Assembly (NCBI GenBank): GCA_904066235.2
Contig: CAJFCV020000002.1
Span: 7,812,001-7,876,000 of the forward strand
Direction: 5' to 3'
Length of the DNA stretch: 64,000 nucleotides
DNA from: Bursaphelenchus xylophilus
Lineage: Eukaryota > Nematoda > Chromadorea > Rhabditida > Aphelenchoididae
Shown: one piece after another, positions 10,874-23,662 of the stretch
Layout of the letters: every line of letters begins with the position of its first letter
Numbering within the stretch: position 1 is the stretch's first letter
Translations under genes and position numbers: made by a program
Notes under the pieces: generated by a model
What the model saw: only the letters and a program-made list of their open reading frames with translations
The model's database searches: none
What the model was told of the DNA's origin: nothing

Positions 10874-13800
10874 TTAATCTCTCCATTTGGTCAGGTCCAT
10901 CTGAGGGATTTCGTTGCATCCGACCACGGGCTGAAGTCGGAAGGCTTCTCTGGGCACGGTGTTGATCGTGTCCGAGTTGTCGCAGATGATTCGCGACAAA
11001 GACGAACGACGAATCTCGGCCAATTGGGCGCGAGTGAAGATTCCGGGGTTCTCGAAGTAGAACCTGCAAGAATTTGAGGTTAATTTCAGCAAAGGTCGTC
11101 ATAGATAACATCATGATAAACCGACCGATCCCCATCTCTCGATCGAGCAAATTGTGGGCCGACCACACACGATAAAGTGGGACCAATGAGGCCTCGAACT
11201 ACGGGATCTTCCAGGACTGCACCAACATAGAAGTCGACATTTTCTATAATTAAATTTCAGTAGGTCATCAAGTAAAACAGGGGCTGAAATAAGGTCCTAC
11301 AACTTACCAACTGATCCATAAATTCTTCTCAGATTATTCCTTGCGTTCTCCGACAGAATTTCTCTCGATAACTAGAAATAAAATGTATGGTAATACTTCA
11401 AATACATGACTTACTCCATCAAAATCTCGTGGTGAACTCAATCCACACAATTGTCTGAACTTAAGATAAGATGGAAGTCCATGATCTCTTCCTCTCTGGA
11501 TATTGATAGTTCCCAAGTCCGTACTGCCAAACATTTGCTCAGTAATTGAGGGAGTCAATCGCTGGGGTCTCTTTAACGGAGTGAACATCATTCCTCTCAA
11601 AATGGGATCAGCTCCTCCTTCAAAGACAAATCTCTCGGAATGGAGGGTACCCTGGACAAAGTTGTATCCACCTTGAGGAATGGAACGGTTGAATTGATCC
11701 AATCGAGGGTAGAATTCCTAAAACATAGATTGTAAGTCATAGAAATTTAGAAAACTTCAGTTACAGTAACCCCAACCCAACACTCAATTCTCACCTGAAT
11801 AAATCCATGACCAAATCGATGAGCTCCGGCAGTGAATTCGTTGACAATTGTCGAGTCAATGTTCGGATTATACCCTCTGTATTGTCCCACAGTCGAGGCG
11901 AATGCTGATCCCAGCACCTTCGGCAGATACTCTCGATAAACGACGGCCTGAACTTCGGCTCCAACAATCTTTCGGGCCTCGTGGTACAACCGATCCCCGC
12001 TCCAATGCGGATTGATTCGCTGCAACATACTGACCAGTCGATTGTGCTCTTTGGTCAACAACAAGTGGAAGGAGGTCAGGCCGAGGAAAAGATTGACGCG
12101 GGAATCTCCGGCCACGAACACAGCCTTACAATCGTTCCGACTACGACATTGGGAAGTGTCGAAAGGCAAGGTCTTCTGGCCATTAAAGTTGCTGGTCTTC
12201 AGGAACCCGGTGTTTCCTTCGCGGAATTTGTGCATATCTTCGATGGAAGAGCCGTAAATGGGGGAGCTAAACAACATTATATTTCACCTCATTGCCAAGT
12301 GAATAACGACAATTTCTCCATCAACTTACGCATCAATGTAGCCGGTGTTCTCATTCAACTGCTGCCTTGGCTTCGTTCTTCCGGACCCACAAATAGCCGA
12401 GGATCTGGAGACACGAATGCAAACGTCCCTTCTGAAGCTGGGATTGGGGTCTTGAGGAGTGACAAATACGGCCATGCAACGGCCAGGGATGTTCTGACAG
12501 ACATTGCACTTGGCCGAGGGAACAAGTGTGGTCTTGGCCATGTCATGCACAATAAATTGGCCAAACTGCATGAGCAGGGAGTTGAAATCTTGGGTCAGAA
12601 CAGCCTTCGAGGTGGACAGAATGGCACGATTCGCTTCTCTGGGACTGGGACGGGTCACTCGGAGGGATGCTGCAAAATTTAAATTTATTTTTTTAAGGAA
12701 AGAACTTATATTTTAATTGGACAATTTAAGGAATATAGACAGTGACTCAAAGATGTTCTCACTTACAGACAGGCTCGCTGAGTCCTCCATCGTATTCCGG
12801 CGCCATCAATCTCGAATACGGCCTAAACGCGGCTCCCCTGAGGGGCTGATTGAAGTTATTGCAAGTCCCGTCCATGGTTCGGAAGAACAGGTTGTAACAA
12901 AGAGATCGCTCGCACTCCGCATCGTCCAGTCTGGGGACACAGGCGTTGGCCACATTCGATCTGATCAGCTTGTCCATTCCCAGCATTGTTCGTCGGCCAG
13001 AAATATCTGCAAATTTGATTCTAAACTTTTCAATTTTTTTTTATCTTTGTGTGTGTTTGGATGAAACAAAAATGCATTAGAGGTTAATTTGGAAGAGGCC
13101 TTGCACTGTTTAAAACGTCTGTTTCAAATTCTGTAAAGGAATTACTAAATTTGCAACTGTTTTTGGAAAGGAATTCGTGCATCGCGAGACTACGAAGAGG
13201 AAATCGAATGGAAAACATTAAAAAGGTCATAGATTTAGAAAAAAGAGTTTTCTGACATTATCCATGACATCTAGAGTTCTTAAAATGACCCACCCTCCTT
13301 CGGGAAAATCAGCCGTTCTCTCAGCAAAACCTCAGCGGCCAAACTCGGGTCATTTCTGATCTGCCGACATCTGGCCAAGGGATTGTTGGCCGGCTGGACA
13401 GTAGTTGTGAATTGAGTAGTTGTCCGAGTAGTGGTTGGAGTTGTAAAAGTGGTTCTGGGAGTGGTTCTGGTGGTCGTGGTGGACGTGGTTGGAGGGAAAG
13501 TTCTTCTGGTTGTTGTGGTAGGAGGGAAGGTGAAAGTGGAGAAAGTGGTCCTTCTGGTAGTCGTTGTGGTGGGTCTGGTCACTCTGCGAGTGGTGGGTGC
13601 AGGGGATGGAGCGCCTGTTCGGAGAGTGGTCGGCCGAACTGTCGGCCGGATAAAGGGCGCTAAAGAGATTTAAACTTATTTTGGATACTTTTTGATACTT
13701 TTAACTCCCATTTCTATCTTATTCTAAATTCACTCGCAATCTTCGAGTATTTTAGGCCGTTTTGTAAATTTTTTTTGAAAATTCTAACTCGATTACCAAC

Positions 13801-15787
13801 CTGCAGTAATGTTTTTGTCATGTTCTAAATTTACAAGTTGTTTTTCAAAAATGTTTCTCACTTATTTTCCACCCTTTCTCTTCCCTATTTTTGCAAGTTT
13901 AATATCTAATTTATTGATTCCGTTTCAGCGAATTCTGGAACGTCAACTTTCATAAGCAGTAAATCATCATTCTCTTCAAAAGTAGTAGCCCCACTAAAAA
14001 GTTTTGTAAATAAAAACAGAATGACTTTTGTTCCGGTTTTTACACATCAAATCTGGAGTAACATAAGTTTGTATACGCTAACACTATCGTACTGTAGATT
14101 TACCTTTTTTACAACTTCCACAGGCCAATTGACAGTTCCGATCCATCCAATTTCGATTCGAGCGGCACTCTCCCATGGAGGCCCAGAATCTGCACCATTC
14201 ATGCTGATCGCAGCAACCATTGGGCTGACAACTAAAGTTGCGGGTGATCGGGTTATCGTCTGATGCGTGGACTGCTGCAAATTAAGCTTTATATTGTTCT
14301 AGGCACTTAATAAAAGATATGAAAATGTTTGGGAGAGGTTGAATACTGGTCTTACAAAACGGCCAGCAATGGAAGCGAGGATGATTTGACATGTTTTTTT
14401 AGTTTCGCACACGCGTTTTGTCTAGGCCACACATGGTATTTTGCGGTTTCTATATGCCAAAACTCTGCTGCTATCTTTAGGTTACATTTATTTTCATTCA
14501 CTCCACTAAAAACCCCCTTATTTGGAAACGATCAAAGTAGGAGTACTTGACTGTATTACTTATATATTTGTGATCTATGTTCTGTCTTCTAGACCTTGTG
14601 TTTCGTCTCTTTTCCTCCTCAGCAATGAGTCAAGGCCAATTTCCCCTCAAGAAACCCGTAATTCCAAACATTCCGAAACTTCTAACGCACTTTTAGTTAC
14701 TCCTTTAACCTCAAGATTACCTCAAATTTAGTTCAAACCTGAGTTTACACTTCTCTTAACAGACAGCACAACAATTTGCTGAATTTTGCGTTAAATTGTA
14801 ATCTTTTTTCAAACAAATTCGTTGAATTCTGAAGTGCGTGGGAGATGACTTTTTACAAAATGGAAAGTTATAGGTCTCTTTAGAAAGTAATTGTAACAAC
14901 CTTGAAAAAAGGGGGAATGACCAGCCAAAGGGTGTTTGGAAACAATCTGAACTCTCTTGTTTACAAGGGTTATGAAATCAAGGACGGTTTGCAAGTATAA
15001 AGTTATATAGAATAAGTGAGCATTATCGTATTTTGAAAATCCGGTAGTTCTTATTGTTAGACGCAAAATCTCGCCGAAAGTTTTTAGAAAAAAGAAATAA
15101 GTTTAGAGGCCATTGGGAGGTCTGATGTAAGCATGCAGCAAGTCTTTTGATGGTCTAACCCTTTTAGCTGGCAAGCTAAAGAACTTAGATTGCCAGGCAG
15201 TTCACATAACTTGAATCCAAAAGCTATGTGAACTGATCGATATCGGCCGCCAGAGATAGCTCATGGATATGATATGAAAGGCCATTATTGCTTCAGGAAA
15301 AGAGGTCTTAACTTTTCAAATCATATAAGAGATCTAGAGAAAGTGAGCTGCATATTTACAGGACAATTTTTTTGTAGAGACACCTTATGTCATCATAAAG
15401 CCAAGAAAAAAAAATCCTGCTGGCTGTGTGCTGATGACACAAATTCTCATTTCCCGTGTTCAGTGGAACACGTAAGGCCTGATGACTGCTTTAACTATCC
15501 GGAGTTAGACATCTAAGTCTATATTGCGTGTTTACACAATACTTAGGGCTTTAAACAGAATCAAGAATCTCCAAATCATTTAGGGATTTGGAGATCACTT
15601 CTAGATCTTCCTATTTTACTCCTTACAGATGTCTCGTCTCTAAATTATCTAAACCTCTCCATCCAAGGCCTGTTCATTCGCCGACTCTCCCAGATCAATT
15701 TCAAATCCCTACAAACACAAGTCTCTTACCTGCTAAAACCAAAAAAGTGATGGCCAAGAATGGCACTTGGCCCAGGTTTGGGACCAT
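10874..15787 (-). CDS. Secreted ShK haem peroxidase with mucin-like linker, copy 2
   Basis: Ten exons on the minus strand (15730-15787, 14104-14274, 13294-13659, 12767-13006, 12330-12669, 11795-12266, 11415-11717, 11308-11371, 11126-11243, 10874-11063) encode about 773 residues. Exon 1 holds only a signal peptide ending near VHA. Exon 2 is a ShK domain (Cys41, 47, 56, 67, 71, 74, plus extra Cys35 and Cys40). Exon 3 is a Thr/Pro/Arg-rich, mucin-like stretch (about 77-170), then the peroxidase domain. Landmarks: Gln315, distal His319, Arg448, EHNR 465-468, Arg542, proximal His545, NIQRGRDHG. The haem-ester positions of myeloperoxidase are Val318 and Leu451, so covalent haem is unlikely by that route. 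A ttttcag lies a few bases before the ATG. Introns 1 (1.45 kb) and 2 (444 bp) are long for this window. It is antiparallel to copy 1, with the orphan secreted gene between. Confidence 0.92.
13294..13659 (-). other. Thr-rich mucin-like exon of peroxidase copy 2
   Basis: This single exon encodes mostly Thr with Pro, Arg and Phe in short TTT/RTT/PTTT repeats, ending in normal sequence before the peroxidase domain. Low-complexity Thr runs of this type are usually O-glycosylated spacers. The repetitive DNA makes length variation between alleles likely. Confidence 0.85.
15198..15235. repeat. Short inverted repeat, 14-bp arms
   Basis: Arms 15198-15211 and 15222-15235 (CAGTTCACATAACT against AGCTATGTGAACTG) pair at 13 of 14 positions around a 10-base loop. 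It lies in the long first intron of peroxidase copy 2. No function is evident. Confidence 0.7.
15567..15595. repeat. Perfect 11-bp inverted repeat
   Basis: ATCTCCAAATC at 15567-15577 pairs perfectly with GATTTGGAGAT at 15585-15595 around a 7-base loop. It is also in the first intron of peroxidase copy 2. It is too short to call a microRNA precursor. Confidence 0.75.
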
Positions 15788-18700
15788 CTCGTTCTGAAAA
15801 GAAGAAGCGTTACCACTCCTGTTAAACCCTCGAAAAAACGGTTTAAACTTGCGATGATAAGAAAAGGACGGCGCGGGAAATACAAAAGTAATTGTAAAAG
15901 TGGACGGGAATTCCTTCGAACGTTGTATGAAAAGTAAGGGGGCGGGGCTTACAAACTTTCGATGAGAATTTTCGGAAAGATAAAAACCTTGAAAAAAGAG
16001 AAAGAGAATGGGGAACCGAGAGAGTGGGGAAAGAAAAAAGTAATGGGAGTTCGGGGAAAACATTGGGTAGATGACAACTGATATTATACTTGGTATCAGA
16101 TATTTGCTTAAGATACGTCTAAGGACTGAGATAGTAATAAAATTGTAAGTCAAATTATAACGTTATTAGCAACAGATATATACATATGTAAATTGTGCAA
16201 AAGTTTTGTTTTTATAAAAAAAACGGCCACTAAATTTTTTTATGTGGTATTTCACCGTATTTTATTTTCAAGCCCTTACTCTATGGTATGTTTTCCCGTT
16301 GATCATAAAAATCTTTAACTAAGAAATGACCTTTTTAATGACCGGAATAAAAGACTGGTGTAATTTCCAAACTGTTTAATTCCCCCATTCTTCGAGCATG
16401 GTAAATCAGTTTTACAGCCTTTTTATAACTTCCAAAACTGCTTGAAATTGTAAAAAAAGATCTGTTTACATTCCCTCAGTTTTATGGCCAAATTGTTCCC
16501 ACAAAAATAAAAGTGGCGCTTAACTCCACTGTCTATCGCCCTTACTATAATATTTACCCTTGATGACATAATTGTTGTCGCTTAAAAACCATTCCACGCC
16601 CAATTTCACTTGAAGGTCAGAGGGGGTTGGATTGGAGGTCAAGAGTTCCCGAATGGAGTCGCGTTACGATTAATGGCCCCGGGCTAAAATACAAAATGGT
16701 TTGAAATGTGCGCGAGGAATGAATTGGCAGCTAGATGGGAAGGGTAACTGGCACGGGCGGAGTGAGGGGGAGGACAAATAAATATGTCAGGAAAGGGGTT
16801 GATTTAGAACATGTTCACGGGCTTTAAGTGGTTGCGAAGGAGGGCAACTGGTGTCAAATCGCAACTCATGCAATCTCTAAGACGTAAAAAATCTGTATCA
16901 GGACTCAAATGCTTTTTCCGAGAACGAGATTTCACAAAAACTGTATGTTTAAGATACGGTGTTAAACATGTCGCTTCCAAACAAAAACAAAGCCGTATAA
17001 AACATCATAAACTCTTTTATTTTCCCTACAGTTTCTTTTGCCTTTATACGGAACAGCCCGCTCTTGCAATGCCATTACTCCCAAGATTGTAAATCACCTT
17101 TACAAAACTTGAAAACTCGTTCGAAGCCCCACAAAACAACGACATTTACCCTCAAAACTTTTGTATATACAAAGGCCTTCTATTCGAGTTTATCGAGCCC
17201 ATCGAGCAAGCCATCAACCTACTCGCATAACAACCTTGTCATCACAAAGGTTACATTACTTCCCAATGGACTTCCTCGAAGACGTTTGCACTGTCCGATC
17301 AGACAATACTACTAATTACAAACTCTTGCAGACTCGTTACAGAAGACAAAGGAAGGGATTACGTTATATGGGAAATAATCTCATTAAGGAAATAAAATTA
17401 ATTCCATCCAAACTTGGTATGAATGAAGGAAAGAGTTATGGAAGTAGATAGAGACGGGTCATAGCATGAAATTGGAAGCGAGCAAAGCAGAGAACATCGT
17501 GGAGGTCAAGTCAGAAAATTTCAAAAAAAAAAATTGGAGCCAATGAAACTTTGGAAAATAATTTTTTATGAAACATTTTGCAAGAGAATGTTGATGAAAC
17601 ATTCCGTAAATTATTAGCAGAAATTCATCACTTAGCTACCCTAAATTCATCACGATTTTATGCGCGGAAATTACCAGAGAGCAAAAAATCTTTTTCCGGG
17701 TTTTAAAAAATTTGTAATTTTGGTCAAATTTTAAACTGCGATATTTTATAAAAAGTTTTTTTCCACTTAAAAATCGAAAACAAATTTTCGAAGACACTTC
17801 CGCCGAATTTTCGATTTACGACAGCAACTCCAGCACTCCTTTTTTATCACAATCCCAACACAAATCTCACTTTCAGCAGGTATCCGGCTCTTCCTTTCCG
17901 GCTCCACCAAGAACAACGCATGCCTCGGAAAGTGAAATCCATTCATAATCGGATCAAAAAGTAATGTAAATCCGAAAACAACTTTCTGCAAAACCCTTCA
18001 GGCGACATGTAATTAGGGGTGATTTGAATAAGGGGAATTGCGTGAAAAAAACGTGGAAATGGTCCGGAACAGCGACGAAAATGGACTCAATGGTCGGGAA
18101 AGTGAGGGTGGAAATGGGATCGGGATAAATAAGAGCAAAGTTGAGGGAGCGGGAGGAGTTGTGAGGATTCTTGCTAACAAGCAAAAAATAAAAATCTCCA
18201 TCTTTTCTCAAACAATGTTGGTCCCGATTTATGCGAGCTTTCACCCAGGTCTAACCGGAAATTTCTCAAAATTTTTGATGACTAAAAATATTTGCTAAAA
18301 CTGTGTAATTTTTTGTAAAGAAGTCCCTGGTCACTTCTAAGTCCAAAACCACCACCCACCATCACAAACATTTATACAACAACTACGTTTTTGCACGGTA
18401 TACAGGCCCTCCCCACTTTTATTGCAACACCCATCCCAAGTTTTATTTTTTGGGCGAGGCCATTGAAGATTGATGTTTGAAGCAACGACGACAAATATTA
18501 AACGGAAGCAGTCTCTCTCGAGGGCCCCATAATCATCATTGCATTACTTAATTTCTAGTTTTAATATTTTAAACCCTCACTTTTTTCAAATTTCCGTTCG
18601 CTTTTCCAAGACAATGAAATAAAAAAAAGGGGGGGGCGGTTTTTGCAATTTGAATCCTTCATTTTTTCCATCAAAAATCGCTAAGGGCCCTCTAAAAATA

Positions 18701-20623
18701 TCAAAAATTAGTTTATGCAAATTTACGCAAATTTATTTTTTACAGTCTTAATTACTGTAATATCAAGGAAACTGTTGGAAAATGTGACAAACGAGCAAAA
18801 ATTTAATATTCCATATAATTAGTAGTCCCGGAGCTGTAAAGGTAGTAAGAAAGTAATCTTTTTTCTCGTTTCTTTACCTAAAACCTGACTTTTTTGAGGT
18901 TTAATTAAATTCTGACAGTTTGAGGACTGTAAATAGTAGTTTGCAAGGGAAATTAGAGGAATTACAAGGTTATGTGATAAATAGTAAGACCAGTTACAGT
19001 GGGACATATTGCAAAATTGAATTTTTTATCTTAAAAGTGATGACAAATACTGGTAACTTTGAAGTGTTAAAATACTGACGTCGCAGTCTACTATATAGCA
19101 GACCCCCACCTCCCGTTTTTTGCAGGCTTCAAGCTTCTGACTTTCCTCAACTCTGTACTCCATTACTTTTAAAAATACATGCCTTTTTCCCTCCAAAGAG
19201 ATGGAATTTTTACTGTAAACTGAAGGTTCCAAATTCCCTCACTTTTTTTGTCCGTCTATACGACTTCAGGAGTTATCAGATAATCAGATAAGGCGATCAT
19301 TACAAGAATTACTCTGCTTGGACATGCAGTAAACAAAGACGGGCCTCATAAATCAAACCTCGGGTTTCAGACCAAACTTTTTTTCTTTGAAGGTAATGCA
19401 AGTTGTAAAGTGACAAGATAGGCATGCAAGGGGAGGTAGAGGGAACGGCGTCATCGATCCTTCAGTTCTAAGGAAATGGAAGAGGAAATCTGAGATCAAC
19501 AATACATATTTTTCTTGACGGCAGAGGCGGATTGGGTTTTACAGAAGATACAGTGTTCATTTCAATTCTTGAAAATTTCAGCTTATACCTTGCAACGAGA
19601 GCTGAGATATTCAAAGATTTTCGTAGACGGAAAAAGAGAAAAAAATCCCATGAAATTTTTTTTTGATTGTAACTTTGCAGGTAGTCGATATAAAAAGATC
19701 ATTTTGATCTTGTAATCTTCAGTATGAATCCACTATAATTTTTAGGCTAAAAAACCGCAAAAAATTACGATTATTTGGCGATTTATGACTCAAATTTCCT
19801 GATCGTCTTTGCAAATTGGGAGTTTAAAATTTGGAGAAATATTTCTTTCAAAAAAATTTAGTCATCGTATGTCAAGTTTCACCCAAATCGACTATTTTTT
19901 AGGACGTTATATTTTGCAAAAAAGTCTTGATTCCCCGCCATTAGCCCCATGTTTTTTACCGCTTTCCTCCACCTACTCTTACTTAGCCCCACACGTCCAA
20001 AACACTTGAAGAATCGCGCTCTTCCAGAAACAATAATCAAATCAGCCGTAATCACTTACACTTGATATAACAAACAGACCGTCTGACCTCCAAATTCGAC
20101 GAAAACAGTGTCTAAATTGGTTTGTTAAGGTTTGTAAAATACATACAGAGATTCTGCAAAAACAAGAGTTCTCCGTTCTGACCATCGCTGGAAACAACAA
20201 AAAAGGAAAAAACAATTAAAACGGGCGAAAATGACCTTCGGCGGAACAGTCAGAGGAATTGTGAAGACCATTACAACTTTGTGATGCTCGGTAAACGAGT
20301 TTGGGGAAGTGGGGACTGCATAAATTAAGGGGAAGAACAGATTTGAGAGCGGGCTGAGCAGGCTGCAATAAGCAGTTTCAAAAAACTGAACCTAAAAAAA
20401 GACGGCTGCAACTTTTCGATTTGTTATTTTTGTAAATTTTGAAAGAGCTGTTCTTCAAAATATTTGTTGATCTATTGATGCAAAAAAATTTAAATTTTTG
20501 AAAATTCCAACTTGAAAAAATAACTTTTTTAAACAACAGTATAGCAACAGAAGACTTTACAATTATTTAGTTGCATTTTTTTCTCTACCCAGCCCTCCTC
20601 AAATTCCAAAATCTTATTTTTAT

Positions 20624-20772
20624 GACGAAAAATGGAAGGAGAACCCGGAAATCAACAGTTTAAAATTAAAAAGTAGACGTTCGAAAAGAGTAATGCTTAT
20701 TACTGAACGCATGTCAGGACACAATCAGAATTGTCACGGTGAATTAACGGAAAATACGAGAAGATGACGTCA
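20624..20772 (+). repeat. Duplicated module, copy A, with downstream TGACGTCA
   Basis: Bases 20624-20716 match 23510-23603 closely. The best-conserved part runs from AGTAGACGTTCG to GAACGCATGTC and contains an inverted repeat (CGTTC...GTAAT-GCTT-ATTAC...GAACG). A TGACGTCA octamer follows 48 bases later (20765-20772), at nearly the same distance as in copy B. Confidence 0.8.
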
Positions 20773-22935
20773 TTCGAAACAATTTTATTTTTATCTCGAC
20801 TGGCTGTATAGCACGAACCTATATTCAAAAGATGGGAGAATGGTCCAGACATAGAGATCATCGGAATCTTGCCAAAATCTGAGCCCTGGGCCGTACTTCT
20901 GAAGCCAGACTTGCATGTTTTTTTCCAGATACCTTTGAGTCTCAAGATGGGCCTTAACTCCTCCGGCATTCCCATCTACCTACTCTCTAATCACTTCCTT
21001 GAACTTTACTCCCTTCCCCATTGATCTCCGTTTAGTATCTCCCCATATTTGGGTCTTTCTTTACCGCATTTTACACTCCTTTCCTTTCGCCATAACTCCC
21101 GATTGTGATGGTGCTGACGTCAGTAATGGCCGTGCATAACAAACCAATGAATTTTATTTAATATGAGATCTTTTGTACGAGTCTCTTCCCCCGCCGAAAC
21201 CGGTTCTTCGCTTCGATGTTTAGTGAACTTACATTACTCTTTGCAAGCGAACTGATCGCTTATTAGGGACGCGAAAGGAAGCGTTTCAAAACCCGCGGAA
21301 GCGAACAGCCATGCTGTTGGACGAACGGGAAAGCGATGGGGCCATGGGTTGAGGACAAGTGTAATATCAGGAAAAGATTGAGACGATCGTTACAACTGGA
21401 CGGGACTGGGATATAATCGAAACGGCATCGGTCTATAGTAAACAGTGGAAAAATTTTTGAAATAAAAATTTTGAAGAGCAAAAAATTTAGTCTAACGTTT
21501 TAGCCTATTTTTAAAGTTTTTCTTGAGGCGATATACCAGTAAAATAGACAAAATTGGGTAACAAAACATTCCAATAAATTTTTGAGTCCAAAAATAAATT
21601 TCTTAAAACAACTTATGACCAAATTTCACGATGATGACAACAGTTGTCACCAGATCGAGGAAAAGTAAAATATTTGATGACTATAAAATAAAAGCAAAAT
21701 GAAACACGAAACCTTGCAAAACACCGCTCCCAAAGCCCTCAAATTTGAATAATGTCATCATCCCTAATCCTCCATTCCGGTGACAAAACTCCACTTCCCG
21801 GGTTCATCGTCATCCCAGCCCCTTCCTTCCGTCTCCACCGCCACCCTCCTAACCCATTACCCTCGAAAAGTTTGTGCAACTCGCGGCGACATTGTCGAGA
21901 GTCCCAACCGAAACTGTGCAAACACAACAACAACAACGCCCTTCACCAGATCCCGAGAGTTCTTTTTGCGCCGCAGGGCATTTTATAATCGCTTATGGTT
22001 TTACTTTCATTGCGCAACATGTTCGTATCTTCCCCCCTCTTTTGTCCGTTTTTTGGGCTTTGCCGGGAGTTAATCTTATTTTATTGTTTGGGGATATACA
22101 AAAACGCAAAGAAATGTGTGTCATCGATTTGGTGGGGCAAAAAAAGACAACAAATAATGGGCAAAAAAATGGGGCAAAAAATTGAAACAGAAAAAATCCA
22201 AAAATACGGCTTACAAAGCCAGGTAAAATCTGTCTAAACGTTGGAAGAACAGAATTTTACAAGAAATTTTTGAAATTTTTTTCGTGTTTCACTCAAAATC
22301 GGGACGATTCAAGTTGAAAAATTTCAAAATTCATTTTTTTTTTTTTTTTTTTTTTTTGAAATTCCTGGTCTTTTGTATAAAACGACCTGAGGCATCAACT
22401 CATTCCGCAACCACAAAATCGATGTTTGAATCTCCAAAAAATCATAAAACTACAGTAATCCCCTTCAAAATACTGTGTAAAAGCCCCTAAAACAGCATAA
22501 TCATTGCCTCTTACCCCATTCCACAAAAAAATTGTCAAAATCACCTCCAGAACTTACAATAATAATCAGGTTGTTACCAGTCCATTATCATGAACCCGCA
22601 AATTTCAAAAAAAAAAACTTTCACTTTCGGAAATTTTCGCGCGGAAACAAATAAAAAGTGAAATGAAGACAATAAAACAGACTTCACCGACTCAATTTCA
22701 GAACAATCAGAAGATACGTTTTAATGGAATAAATTACAACGGAGGGCGTGATGTCAAAGGCTACATTAATGTCATCAATTTGGGGGCAAAAGCGTGAGAT
22801 TTTTGGAAGAAATGGGGGAAATGGCGGGGTTTTGGCTGTAAATGGGGAAATAAAGGTCAGTAAATTTAGCAGTGGAAATAATGGTCAGCAAATTCTAGAA
22901 ATGGAGCAAAATCACAAAATTTTGGACAATTTCCA

Positions 22936-23051
22936 GAAGATACGTCATGATGACATGACGTATCTTCACATGAAATCACATTATGAATGGTAATGATAAT
23001 CATAATCTGATTATCTGATTATCTGATTTTGATGATGAAATCATCAAAATC
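22936..23051. repeat. Pair of perfect hairpins with TCTGATTA repeats
   Basis: Arms 22936-22949 and 22954-22967 are a perfect 14-bp inverted repeat with a 4-base loop (core TACGTCATG / CATGACGTA). A second perfect one has 12-bp arms at 23025-23036 and 23040-23051 around GAA. Between them is a run of near-tandem TCTGATTA units (about 23005-23028). The reverse of that unit also appears at about 19272-19290. Confidence 0.8.
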
Positions 23052-23509
23052 TCAACTTGAACCCGCTATAAATCATTTTTCCAAAAAAAGAACCCAAAAA
23101 CCAAAAAAAAAAGATTTTTGTCGACAACCTGCCTCTGCAAAAACTGCTGTTGTTAAAAACGTCGACGTCAAACAACCGTAAAGATAAAGACGAGTTCGTC
23201 AAGACGTGGACAACAACAACTTTATCTCGGAACAGATCTCATTACTTTTGAGGTTGCGTTGTAAAAAGTAGTACGATTTTTTGAAAGACTGATTTATTAT
23301 ACCTTTTTGGGAAATGAAACAGAACTTAAACCAACTTTCAAGCCTTTTTCCAGACATTACATTGACCAGACTACACTGTAAAAATTGCTTCCGGCCTCAG
23401 TGTGTTTACGTTTTCCTTTCTCTACCATCTTCCCCACGTTCGTATACGTTCTTTTTTTGCTGATTTTTACGCCTTTTCAAAGCTCTTCCAGGAAAATTGT
23501 CTGTAAACA

Positions 23510-23662
23510 GACGAAAAATGGAAGGAGAAACCGGAAATTAACAGGTTAAAAATTAACAAGTAGACGTTCGGAAAGAGTAATGCTTATTACTGAACGCATG
23601 TCAAGGCCGCCATCAACCACACTGTCGGGGCAAGTTGGAGGAAATACTTATAGATGACGTCA
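23510..23662 (+). repeat. Duplicated module, copy B, with downstream TGACGTCA
   Basis: Bases 23510-23603 repeat copy A at 20624-20716 in the same orientation. The hairpin core GTAATGCTTATTACTGAACG is identical in both. The TGACGTCA octamer is at 23655-23662, 51 bases after the module. The sequence between the module and the octamer differs between the copies. Confidence 0.8.

Noticed and set aside
11981..12682. Long + strand frame of 233 codons
   Set aside because: It is antisense to peroxidase copy 2 exons 5 and 6, crosses the intron, and has no homology; the minus-strand reading is a clear peroxidase.
13412..13673. Gly/Ser-rich and Val-rich + strand frames
   Set aside because: They are complements of the Thr-codon repeats of the mucin-like exon.
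15701..16153. 150-codon minus-strand frame overlapping the start of peroxidase copy 2
   Set aside because: Only its last 58 bases before the donor are the signal-peptide exon; the rest lies upstream of a leader-type acceptor and is low complexity.
18896..18920. GGTTTAATTA resembling the start of a spliced-leader RNA
   Set aside because: Only the first ten bases resemble SL1; the rest of the leader, the donor and a proper Sm site are absent.
21752..22237. Overlapping + strand frames of 78-103 codons
   Set aside because: Three frames are open at once, as expected of biased sequence, and none has homology or matching splice sites.
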